27,898 nucleotides of DNA from a virus: IMG/VR virus record IMGVR_UViG_3300027365_000050, positions 1 to 27,898 of that record; one strand, 5' to 3'. Below the pieces are notes generated by a model. That model was given only the letters and a program-made list of their open reading frames with translations, was not told the origin of the DNA and searched no databases. The translations under genes and the position numbers were made by a program. Of this stretch, positions 8,486 through 13,663 are shown in pieces (the first letter of the stretch is position 1; every line of letters starts with the position of its first letter).

Positions 8486-8665
8486 CTAGGTGAATATATC
8501 TTTCCACGCTGTTTTTATTGCTTTCTTTAACTCTTCTATAGCTAATCTTAATTCATAAACTTGTATTTCATATGTATCTTTAAAAGTTTCCCTACATTCG
8601 GGACAATATCTATTTATCAACTCATCACCATCATACTCTTTATAACAAAGATTACAGATACTCAT
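8486..8665 (-). CDS. Zinc-ribbon microprotein, 59 residues
   Basis: The ATG at 8665 follows an AAGGGGGAT ribosome site; the TAG at 8486 lies 17 bases before the small-terminase start. The product begins MSICNLCYKEYDGDEL and contains two Cys pairs, C4-x2-C7 and C21-x2-C24 (YCPEC), a classical zinc-ribbon knuckle, followed by an alpha-helical acidic/basic segment (YEIQVYELRLAIEELKKAIK). Small zinc-ribbon proteins at the head of terminase operons are known, but their role is not established. DNA binding at the packaging site or a regulatory role is a guess. The gap-filling position and intact Cys pairs make this a convincing gene despite its size. Confidence 0.8.
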   Translation of the reverse strand: MSICNLCYKEYDGDELINRYCPECRETFKDTYEIQVYELRLAIEELKKAIKTAWKDIFT

Positions 8666-8692
8666 AAGATTTATCCCCCTTATAATTTAACT

Positions 8693-8779
8693 CTAATTTA
8701 AAATATTAAATATAATTAAATATCTATTAAAATTAGTTCTATCAATTGTGTTATCAATAGGTCTTTTACTTATGGGCAT
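8693..8779 (-). CDS. 28-residue ORF or leader peptide upstream of the zinc-ribbon gene
   Basis: The ATG at 8779 is preceded by a full GGAGGTG site (minus strand of 8786-8792). The product begins MPISKRPIDNTIDRTNF and ends in a short hydrophobic run. The ribosome site lies in the internal loop of a hairpin (8781-8819), so its translation may be structure-controlled. It may be a leader peptide, the start of a decayed gene, or chance. Confidence 0.4.
   Translation of the reverse strand: MPISKRPIDNTIDRTNFNRYLIIFNILN
8717..8745 (-). promoter_or_regulatory. Weak sigma-A-like promoter candidate before zinc ribbon/terminase
   Basis: On the minus strand a TTGATA box (8745-8740) is separated by 17 bases from TATTTA (8722-8717). 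The -35 is 5/6 to consensus and the -10 is weak. In such AT-rich DNA this could be chance. Confidence 0.25.
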
Positions 8780-8780
8780 T

Positions 8781-8819
8781 CCTAACACCTCCTGTAAGGC
8801 TCTCATAGCCTACACTAGG
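8781..8819 (-). promoter_or_regulatory. Hairpin carrying a Shine-Dalgarno site
   Basis: On the minus strand, TGTAGGCT pairs with AGCCTTACA (one bulged T) around a five-base loop. An outer CCTA/TAGG stem then encloses the GGAGGTG site used by the 28-codon ORF. The GC-rich stem stands out from its AT-rich surroundings. Confidence 0.5.
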
Positions 8820-8909
8820 CATTTAAATCTTTTAATAGTGTTACACACCACATTTTAATTAAACCCTCTTATAAGCTGTTCTCATTATAAAACTTGAATA
8901 AATTAGCAT

Positions 8910-8936
8910 AAAAAAGAGAGAGCTATTAACTCCCCT
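8910..8936 (-). terminator. Candidate terminator after the HNH gene
   Basis: On the minus strand GGGGAG...CTCTCT can pair (with G-T wobbles) around TTAATAG, followed directly by a run of six T. It lies about 30 bases after the HNH stop codon. It would separate the accessory genes from the terminase operon. Confidence 0.45.
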
Positions 8937-8964
8937 ATATAATCCTTAACCAGAAATTTATCAA

Positions 8965-9450
8965 TTAAGACCTTCCACTAAAATAATTATGAAGTCCTTT
9001 AACATCATCTTTTCTAACATTTCCATTAATAAGTTGAGAAATATAAGAATAGTGAACATCAATTCCTAAACTTTTTAGTTCATCTGATAGCTCCATTAAA
9101 GTATAATCGTTACTATAATATTTCTTAAAAATTACAAATAACTCTACATCATCTAATCTTGTATTATGAAATTTTATGTGTTCTTGAGGAGTCATCACTT
9201 CTAAATGAGCTGGATTAACACAATTTTTATTACCACAAGTATGATGAACAACTAAACCATCTTCTAGGTCAGTCTGATTATCAAATGTTTTCATTAACCT
9301 GTGAACTAATACATGTTCTCCACCTTTTTGGTATTGAGGGTAACCACTACCCATTATGTATGGATATAGGTAACAACCATCTTCTGTAACAGTAACATCA
9401 CTAAGAATACCCTCTACAACATCAGCTTTAATCTCTTTAAATTTAATCAC
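8965..9450 (-). CDS. HNH homing-type endonuclease
   Basis: 161 residues from GTG 9450, nine bases after an AAAGGGGA site; a TTG at 9459 is in frame but abuts that site. The core VVHHTCGNKNCVNPAHLEVM (residues 67-86) is the HNH_3-type motif, with His69/His70 (catalytic), Cys72/Cys77, Asn79 and His82. It is followed by TPQEHIKFHN. Upstream, VHRLMKTF precedes the motif as usual. The C-terminal 50 residues (YTLMELSDELKSL...HYSYISQLINGNVRK) look like a helix-turn-helix for target recognition. Free-standing HNH nucleases near terminase genes are common in phages, acting as homing elements and sometimes aiding packaging. No intron around it is evident. Confidence 0.88.
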   Translation of the reverse strand: MIKFKEIKADVVEGILSDVTVTEDGCYLYPYIMGSGYPQYQKGGEHVLVHRLMKTFDNQTDLEDGLVVHHTCGNKNCVNPAHLEVMTPQEHIKFHNTRLDDVELFVIFKKYYSNDYTLMELSDELKSLGIDVHYSYISQLINGNVRKDDVKGLHNYFSGRS

Positions 9451-9525
9451 TTTTATCAATCCCCTTTAGATTAATTTTTTTCATCCCCTTAGTATGTTTT
9501 AATAATGAGCTTATTAAATTTATAT

Positions 9526-9565
9526 AAAAATGTATAGATGGAGGAAAGGGGATGTACAACCTCCA
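9526..9565 (-). terminator. Weak terminator-like hairpin after the 61-residue gene
   Basis: TGGAGG (9539-9544) and CCTCCA (9560-9565) pair perfectly around a 15-base loop; on the minus strand a run of five T follows about ten bases later. The long loop and offset T run make this a weak terminator. It might instead be an RNA or protein recognition hairpin. Confidence 0.35.
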
Positions 9566-9576
9566 CCTAAATTTTA

Positions 9577-9762
9577 TTAACTAATTAAATCATCTATGAA
9601 TTGAATATTATCACTTAAATCAACATCAATACCATATTCTTTATATAGTTCTTCTTCAAATTGTTCTTGATATTCTCTTACATCTTCTGATGGTAAACCT
9701 TCCATTTCATCATAGAATAAATATATTTTATTTAATATCTTACTATAATTAATCATTATCAT
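9577..9762 (-). CDS. Small acidic protein, 61 residues, first gene of the leftward unit
   Basis: ATG at 9762 follows GAAGGA with six-base spacing. The product is strongly acidic, with many Asp/Glu (PSEDVREYQEQFEEELYKEY, then GIDVDLSDNIQFIDDLIS). No domain is recognised. It is the first gene leftward of the non-coding hub, where phages often place early host-takeover or DNA-mimic proteins; that is only a possibility here. An in-frame ATG two codons in is an alternative start. Confidence 0.65.
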   Translation of the reverse strand: MIMINYSKILNKIYLFYDEMEGLPSEDVREYQEQFEEELYKEYGIDVDLSDNIQFIDDLIS

Positions 9763-9785
9763 TCACTTTCCTTCTTTTTCCCTCT

Positions 9786-9948
9786 CTACTACTATTACTC
9801 GTATTTAAGGTGCTAAAAGTTTACATTTAAACTAAATTAATTCAAATAAATGTAAATAATTGTCAAATAAGAGGAAATATCAATCTTTTTTAACTAATTT
9901 CAATTCTATGTAAACTTTTGAGGGGTAAAATGTGAGTAATAGTAATAG
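9786..9948. repeat. Long imperfect inverted repeat with AT-rich spacer
   Basis: The left arm 9786-9826 and right arm 9908-9948 are each 41 bases. The inner 12 bases (AAAAGTTTACAT / ATGTAAACTTTT) are perfect complements, the outer 15 (CTACTACTATTACTC versus GAGTAATAGTAATAG) pair at 14 of 15, and the 14 between are poorly matched. The 81-base centre is nearly all A/T. A third partial inner copy (ATGTAAACTTT) is at 10385-10395. Confidence 0.75.
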
Positions 9949-10037
9949 ATAGTTATACTACTAAACTAACTAATACTAACTAGCTAATACTACTAATACA
10001 AGTAACTCAAATAGAAAACAGAAAAGGTCTTCCTCTC

Positions 10038-10050
10038 CCAGCGAAGCTGG
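10038..10050. other. Perfect CCAGC-GAA-GCTGG hairpin
   Basis: A five-base perfect GC-rich stem with a GAA triloop in an otherwise AT-rich region. No T tract follows on either side, so it does not look like a terminator. It may be an origin or regulatory RNA element. Confidence 0.5.
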
Positions 10051-10068
10051 ATGATGGGGCTATATTAA

Positions 10069-10114
10069 AGGGGTAATAAAGACATTGTCAGACAAGCTGA
10101 CGAATAAAACCCCT
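10069..10114. other. Two-tier hairpin in control region
   Basis: The inner stem GTCAG (10087-10091) / CTGAC (10097-10101) is perfect. The outer arms AGGGGT (10069-10074) and ACCCCT (10109-10114) are also exact complements, with unpaired A-rich strands between. It includes one of the six GGGGTAA motifs. Confidence 0.5.
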
Positions 10115-10277
10115 CTTATAGGTGTATTAGATTAACTATTCCTATCAGTATCTTTATACCTTACCTATTAGCTATCTCTAGGAGAACAGATAAAACCTCT
10201 AATACTCTCCAATACTACCAATTACTTCTGTATCCTTCCTATTTGATAATCTCTTTGTATAATACACCTTAAATGGG

Positions 10278-10299
10278 TACGTTTATAGTGAAGGGGTAA
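10278..10299 (+). repeat. Iteron-like repeat copy A (partial)
   Basis: TACGTTTATAGTGAAGGGGTAA matches the 3' half of copies B and C, sharing GTGAAGGGGTAA with copy B. Confidence 0.55.
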
Positions 10300-10323
10300 A
10301 GTTTTTAATTAATTTTACTTATA

Positions 10324-10370
10324 TTTTGCATAAAGTGCCTAAAATATCGTTGTAATAAGTGAAGGGGTAA
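10324..10370 (+). repeat. Iteron-like repeat copy B (full 47-base unit)
   Basis: The unit begins TTTTGCATAAAGTG, has TAAAAT at its centre, then GTTGTAATAAGT, and ends in AGGGGTAA. Copy C starts 132 bases later and matches it along nearly the whole length. An inverted copy of its GCATAAAGT core (ACTTTATGC) lies at 10391-10399, between B and C. Confidence 0.75.
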
Positions 10371-10455
10371 TAGTTTAGTAATCAATGTAAACTTTATGCT
10401 ATATAAAATCGTATATTAGTATTAGAGAGGATAAATTAAATTAATTTGTGATTTA

Positions 10456-10503
10456 TTTTGCATAAAGTGGGTAAAATGTGGTTGTAATAAGTAGAGGGGG
10501 TAA
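10456..10503 (+). repeat. Iteron-like repeat copy C (full 48-base unit)
   Basis: Same order of words as copy B: TTTTGCATAAAGTG, TAAAAT, GTTGTAATAAGT, AGGGGGTAA. The two differ at only a few bases and one single-base indel. Confidence 0.75.
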
Positions 10504-10576
10504 AAAGAGAGAAACTATTCTATTAGAAATTATTTAAATTAATTTACAACCTCATTTATACTTTTACCCTTTTTTA

Positions 10577-10602
10577 TCGTTGTTGTTAGTGAAGAGGGTA
10601 AA
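10577..10602 (+). repeat. Iteron-like repeat copy D (partial)
   Basis: TCGTTGTTGTTAGTGAAGAG followed by GGTAAA corresponds to the 3' half of copy B. It ends about 55 bases before the sigma-factor start, so it could belong to that gene's promoter or operator. Confidence 0.55.
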
Positions 10603-10656
10603 TAAGACAATATTTATAAGGCACAAATAAAAAATAACAAAGGGGATTGATTAATA

Positions 10657-11289
10657 ATGAATAACCAAACTTATAAGATGATGGTAAAGGTAGCTGAACT
10701 AGTAGAGGAAACAGAAGAGAAAGAATTAATTAAGATGTATCAGAATGGTAGAGAGAATGAAGCATTAGCTAAGATATTTGTAATGAATTATGGAATGATT
10801 TGTAAAATAAGTAATAAGTATCAGAGTATTGAACAAGAAGTAGCTGATAGTATAGCATTAGAAAGTTTAGATATATGTTTAAGAGATTTTAAATTTGAAG
10901 GAGCAGCTAGGTTAACTTCATTCTTTAATAGAGTATATAAGAATAAATTAATTAATACTTTAAGAAGAAACCAAGCTGATAAGAGAACATTAGATAGAGA
11001 TAGTAATAGTATTGAGGCTATTACAGAAGCAACAGAAGGTAATTTTGGTGTAACTTATGAAGATAATAACATCTACTATGAGAATAAAATAGAGTTTGAC
11101 TTCTATGAGTTAGATTTTCTTACACCTAATGAGAAAGATATACTAAATGAGTTTAATAAGTGTGGTTTTAAGGTTACTAAATCAGATATAGCTGATAGGT
11201 TAGATGTACATAAGTCTTCTATTAGTAGAGCTATTAATAGATTATCTGATAAGTTACCTCAATTAAAAGAGGAATTATTTAATAACTAA
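10657..11289 (+). CDS. Sigma-70-family RNA polymerase sigma factor (phage-encoded)
   Basis: 210 residues. Region 2 spans about 34-104: ALAKIFVMNYGMICKISNKY, then a conserved acidic segment (EVADSIALESLDICLRDFKF), then SFFNRVYKNKLINTLRR, matching the core-binding and -10-recognition helices. Region 4 spans about 155-200: LTPNEKDILNEF, then SDIADRLDVHKSSISRAINR, a helix-turn-helix for -35 recognition. No region 1 or region 3 is evident, as in short ECF-like or phage sigma factors. It is the only clear transcription regulator in the genome. It faces away from the structural operon and lies just downstream of the direct repeats. It probably redirects host RNA polymerase to phage promoters. The start ATG has an AAAGGGGAT site almost identical to that of the GIY-YIG gene. 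Confidence 0.85.
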   Translation: MNNQTYKMMVKVAELVEETEEKELIKMYQNGRENEALAKIFVMNYGMICKISNKYQSIEQEVADSIALESLDICLRDFKFEGAARLTSFFNRVYKNKLINTLRRNQADKRTLDRDSNSIEAITEATEGNFGVTYEDNNIYYENKIEFDFYELDFLTPNEKDILNEFNKCGFKVTKSDIADRLDVHKSSISRAINRLSDKLPQLKEELFNN

Positions 11290-11312
11290 GTTTTAAGAGT
11301 AGGAGAAATAAA

Positions 11313-11384
11313 ATGAAAATTAAAAAGAAAACTCATTATTTTTTTTTTAAGAATAAAGTAAAATTTTTACATAATTACTTATAA
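11313..11384 (+). CDS. 23-residue basic ORF between sigma factor and GIY-YIG gene
   Basis: ATG at 11313 has an AGGAG site seven bases upstream and lies 23 bases after the sigma stop. The product (MKIKKKTHYFFFKNKVKFL then HNYL) is very basic. It contains a run of ten T (11339-11348), so length variation by slippage is possible. It may be real or chance. Confidence 0.3.
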   Translation: MKIKKKTHYFFFKNKVKFLHNYL

Positions 11385-11407
11385 ATTACAAAAGGGGATG
11401 CTTAATA

Positions 11408-12193
11408 ATGAAAAAAGGTTATATTTACTGTATTGAGAATAAGATTAATGGAAAGAAGTACATAGGACAGACTAATAATTTTGAAAAGAGAAAAAAAGAA
11501 CACTTATACGAATTAAGAAACAAGAAACATATTAATAATCATTTACAAGGTGCTTTTAATAAGTATAGAGAAAGAAACTTCAATATTTATCTTTTATCTG
11601 TAGTTAGTTTAGAAGATGTTTATGAGGAAGAGAAAAAATGGATAGAATACTATAATACTTTTAAAGGTGAGGGGTATAACTTAACTATTGGAGGAGAGGG
11701 AACTGGTAGTGGAGAAAATCACCCTTCTTATGGTAAACATATTAATAGTGGAGAGAATAATCCTATGTATGGGAAGGTTAGAAGTAAGGAATCTAATTTA
11801 AAGACAAGTAAATCACTAAGAAAATACTCAGAGATTAATTGTACTCACGTATTTGAGATTATGAAGCTTTATTTTGAAGAAAACTTAACTCAATCCCAAA
11901 TAGCTTACTTATATAGCTCTAGTGAGTCTATTATTGGAGAAGTAATTAACTTAAATCATTGGACAGTAGAAGATTTAAGTAAAAGAGAATTAGAATGTAA
12001 TAGTAAAGGTTCAAAAGTAGGATATAGGGATGTATTTCCTATAATGAAAATGTATTTTGAAGAGAATAAGACTCAATCAGAGGTTGCAGAAAGGTTTAAT
12101 GTAAAACAAGCGTCTATTAGCAGAGTTTTAAACTTAAATCATTGGACTACTAGAGGTCTTGATAAGAGTAATACCCTCTCAGAGGCTGTATAA
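11408..12193 (+). CDS. GIY-YIG homing endonuclease with duplicated HTH tail
   Basis: 261 residues. The nuclease domain occupies about 1-95: GYIYCIENKINGKKYIGQT holds the GIY (5-7) and YIG (18-20) elements, Arg28 lies in FEKRKKEH, and the acidic EEEKKWIEYYN segment (73-83) holds the metal-binding Glu. A NUMOD3-like stretch (GENHPSYGK and GENNPMYGK, about 102-123) follows. The tail has two homologous helix-turn-helix units: VFEIMKLYFEENLTQSQIAY (148-167, ending INLNHWT) and VFPIMKMYFEENKTQSEVAE (209-228, ending LNLNHWT). This is the layout of phage homing enzymes such as I-TevI relatives and SegA-type free-standing nucleases. No flanking intron was recognised. Confidence 0.9.
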   Translation: MKKGYIYCIENKINGKKYIGQTNNFEKRKKEHLYELRNKKHINNHLQGAFNKYRERNFNIYLLSVVSLEDVYEEEKKWIEYYNTFKGEGYNLTIGGEGTGSGENHPSYGKHINSGENNPMYGKVRSKESNLKTSKSLRKYSEINCTHVFEIMKLYFEENLTQSQIAYLYSSSESIIGEVINLNHWTVEDLSKRELECNSKGSKVGYRDVFPIMKMYFEENKTQSEVAERFNVKQASISRVLNLNHWTTRGLDKSNTLSEAV

Positions 12194-12317
12194 GCCTTAT
12201 ATAGAGGAGTAATCAAAAGTATAGTATATTACACCCTTAACTAATATAAACCTCCTTATGGTGGTGTTATGAGCCTTACACAGGGTTCTAACATAAATAA
12301 CTAAATAAAAAAGAAAT

Positions 12318-12348
12318 GCCCCCACTTTTTACGGTGAGGGCTTTTTCT
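12318..12348. terminator. Bidirectional rho-independent terminator
   Basis: GCCCCCAC (12318-12325) pairs with GTGAGGGC (12334-12341) with one C-A mismatch and an eight-base loop. It is followed by TTTTT on the plus strand and, on the minus strand, by ATTTCTTTTTT. It lies between two converging genes and should stop both transcripts. Confidence 0.85.
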
Positions 12349-12364
12349 ATATATATATATATGT

Positions 12365-12769
12365 CTATTCTGGCTTCTTTAGCTCATCTCCTAGTTGTAT
12401 TAGTAATTCACCCATAATAGGCTCATACTGAGTACCAGGAATTTCCTCTTTCACCTTATCAGCTAAAATCTTATAAAACTTATCGTCTAGATCAGTTTCC
12501 ATCAATGCCTCTAATGCTTTAGCTACCATTTCATTCATAATCCGTTTTCCTCCTAGTTTAATTAATATTATTAAAATGTACCTTGCTATCCTTACCTTCA
12601 TTTCATCAGTCCCTAATAACTCATAGTCCAATACTAGTTGATTTAACTTTTCATCATTATACTTTTCAACATTTTCCAACTTTGTATTAGCTATCCTTTT
12701 ATTAGCCTTCTCTATAAGACTGTCTATACTTTCCTGTTCATATAAGAGTTCATCTCTCTTTATCCTCAT
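12365..12769 (-). CDS. Uncharacterised protein after the endolysin, with internal start
   Basis: 134 residues; last gene of the leftward structural/lysis unit. The N-terminal 77 residues are helical and charged, ending in a hydrophobic stretch (RIARYILIILIKLGG, 60-74). Residues 78-134 (starting MNEMVAKALEALMETDL) form an acidic helical part. The codons for L-G-G-K inside the frame spell AGGAGG, ten bases before the ATG at residue 78, so a 57-residue short form may be made. The gene may be two formerly separate genes joined in frame. No family recognised. Lysis-associated position suggests a holin-linked or regulatory role, but this is unproven. Confidence 0.6.
   Translation of the reverse strand: MRIKRDELLYEQESIDSLIEKANKRIANTKLENVEKYNDEKLNQLVLDYELLGTDEMKVRIARYILIILIKLGGKRIMNEMVAKALEALMETDLDDKFYKILADKVKEEIPGTQYEPIMGELLIQLGDELKKPE
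12538..12554 (-). promoter_or_regulatory. Internal ribosome binding site with in-frame ATG
   Basis: On the minus strand AGGAGG (12554-12549) is followed by ten bases and ATG (12538-12536), in the same frame as the surrounding gene. It would start a 57-residue product. Confidence 0.55.
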
Positions 12770-12775
12770 TCCTAA

Positions 12776-13147
12776 TCAAACCCTTTCATCCCACCTTGCT
12801 TTATAACCTCTTACATCAAGATGAATAAAAGTATTATATTTTCCTATACCATCAAAACCTAATCTCTCTGCTATTTCTTCTAAATCATCAATATCAACAG
12901 GAATAGTAGATAGCAGTATGTCCACAGCCTTACCTTGTTTATGAAGACTATTCTTACTTCCTCCAACTTGTCTATTTCTTTCCTCACATCTATAAGCTGA
13001 GGTTATAATTAAAGGGACATTTAAAAAATCCCTTAATTGTTGTAGGTTTTCTAGTAATTGCTCATCTATTTGAACATGTTGATGGTCTGGATGAGTACAC
13101 TCAAACTCTTTTAGATTAAAGTCTTTACTAATTTGAATATTATTCAT
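12776..13147 (-). CDS. Endolysin, M15-type peptidase (L-Ala-D-Glu or D-Ala-D-Ala family)
   Basis: 123 residues, the catalytic domain alone, with no cell-wall-binding domain. The family pattern is intact: TSAYRCEERNRQVGGSKNS (49-67), SLHKQGKAVDI (67-77: zinc ligands His69 and Asp76), and FIHLDVRG (107-114: His109 zinc ligand, Asp111). Peptidases of this type cleave peptidoglycan cross-links or stem peptides and serve as endolysins in many Bacillota phages. It lies directly after a coiled-coil/TM protein (13486-13157), forming a lysis pair. The ATG start has an AGGAGGAT site. Confidence 0.9.
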   Translation of the reverse strand: MNNIQISKDFNLKEFECTHPDHQHVQIDEQLLENLQQLRDFLNVPLIITSAYRCEERNRQVGGSKNSLHKQGKAVDILLSTIPVDIDDLEEIAERLGFDGIGKYNTFIHLDVRGYKARWDERV

Positions 13148-13156
13148 AATATCCTC

Positions 13157-13486
13157 CTAGAATAAACTGTCAAATACACCTAATTCATATAAGTAAAGGA
13201 TAAATGTTATTCCTGTAAATATCCAACTACCATACCTTCTTAAATAATCTTTTACTTGTTTATTAGTCTTCTGTTTAGTTTCTATATCACATACATTTTC
13301 TTTTACCTGCTTTAAACCATCTTTCATTTCTTCTACTTCAATTTCTGCTTCTTCTAAGTCTTCTCTCAAACCATTATATTTTACAATTATTCTATTAGTT
13401 TCAGAGAGGGAAGCTTCTAACTCATCCATTCTATCCATTAAATTACCAATTACTTCTTTATTAGAGAGAAAGTTCTCATCTGCCAA
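13157..13486 (-). CDS. Coiled-coil protein with C-terminal membrane anchor (XhlA-like, lysis)
   Basis: 109 residues from TTG 13486 behind GAGGTG. Residues 15-80 form a long charged coiled coil (NLMDRMDELEASLSETNRII, then further heptads). Residues 86-104 (GSWIFTGITFILYLYELGV) are one membrane-spanning helix at the C-terminus. This is the layout of XhlA/haemolysin-type proteins, which pair with holins or act themselves at the membrane in the lysis cassettes of Bacillota phages. The gene sits directly before the endolysin. No separate classical two-TM holin was found, so it may be the holin itself. Confidence 0.75.
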   Translation of the reverse strand: MADENFLSNKEVIGNLMDRMDELEASLSETNRIIVKYNGLREDLEEAEIEVEEMKDGLKQVKENVCDIETKQKTNKQVKDYLRRYGSWIFTGITFILYLYELGVFDSLF

Positions 13487-13528
13487 TTACAACACCTCGT
13501 TTATACTTGGTTGATATAGTAATTCTTC

Positions 13529-13663
13529 TTATTCTTTATTTTCTTCTTGCATAATTCTAGTGACTTTATTTAGTAAATTCTCTACAGCAAAACTGCTTGC
13601 TTGTGTCTCTTGTGCAAATCTACTGAACAACTTATTTAGTTTTTCCATTGTTTCCTTTTCCAT
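13529..13663 (-). CDS. 44-residue protein overlapping the 3' end of the tail-hub gene
   Basis: The ATG at 13663 follows an excellent AGGGGGAAT site located inside the end of the tail-hub gene; the TAA is at 13529. The two genes overlap by 32 bases in different frames. The product begins MEKETMEKLNKLFSRFAQE and is amphipathic-helical. Short proteins often occur here between tail fibre and lysis genes (XkdX-like position), but the sequence does not show a recognisable XkdX motif. The strong ribosome site is the main evidence. Confidence 0.6.
   Translation of the reverse strand: MEKETMEKLNKLFSRFAQETQASSFAVENLLNKVTRIMQEENKE

Larger units (their letters stand above)
9763..10656. other. Non-coding divergent control region, candidate replication origin
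   Basis: About 890 bases without a convincing gene on either strand, between the leftward and rightward units. It contains a 41-base-arm inverted repeat (9786-9948) around very AT-rich DNA, low-complexity CTAATACTA-type sequence (about 9955-10005), two hairpins (10038-10050, 10069-10114) and four direct repeats (10278-10602). The motif GGGGTAA or GGGTAA recurs six times, always on the plus strand (from 9922, 10070, 10293, 10364, 10497 and 10596). No DnaA box and no strong sigma-A promoter were recognised. It is the only part of the circle that could hold an origin of any size. Confidence 0.6.

Noticed and set aside
8043-8507. Small terminase starting at GTG 8507
   Set aside because: It would overlap the zinc-ribbon gene and lacks a ribosome site; the TTG at 8468 has GGAAGGAG at ideal spacing.
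9861-9866. Consensus TTGACA on the minus strand as the promoter of the leftward operon
   Set aside because: No acceptable -10 lies 16-18 bases downstream (GAATTA or AATTAA only), so it was not listed as a promoter.
9955-10010. CRISPR-like or tandem repeat array
   Set aside because: CTAATACTA-type words recur but are irregular and short, with no spacer structure; this is low-complexity sequence.
9763-10656. tRNA or other standard RNA gene
   Set aside because: The hairpins do not form a cloverleaf and no TTCGA-type arm or CCA end was found; none was seen elsewhere in the window either.
12194-12317. Group I intron fragment next to the GIY-YIG gene
   Set aside because: Several short hairpins are possible, but the conserved core elements of a group I intron were not found and no split gene is nearby.
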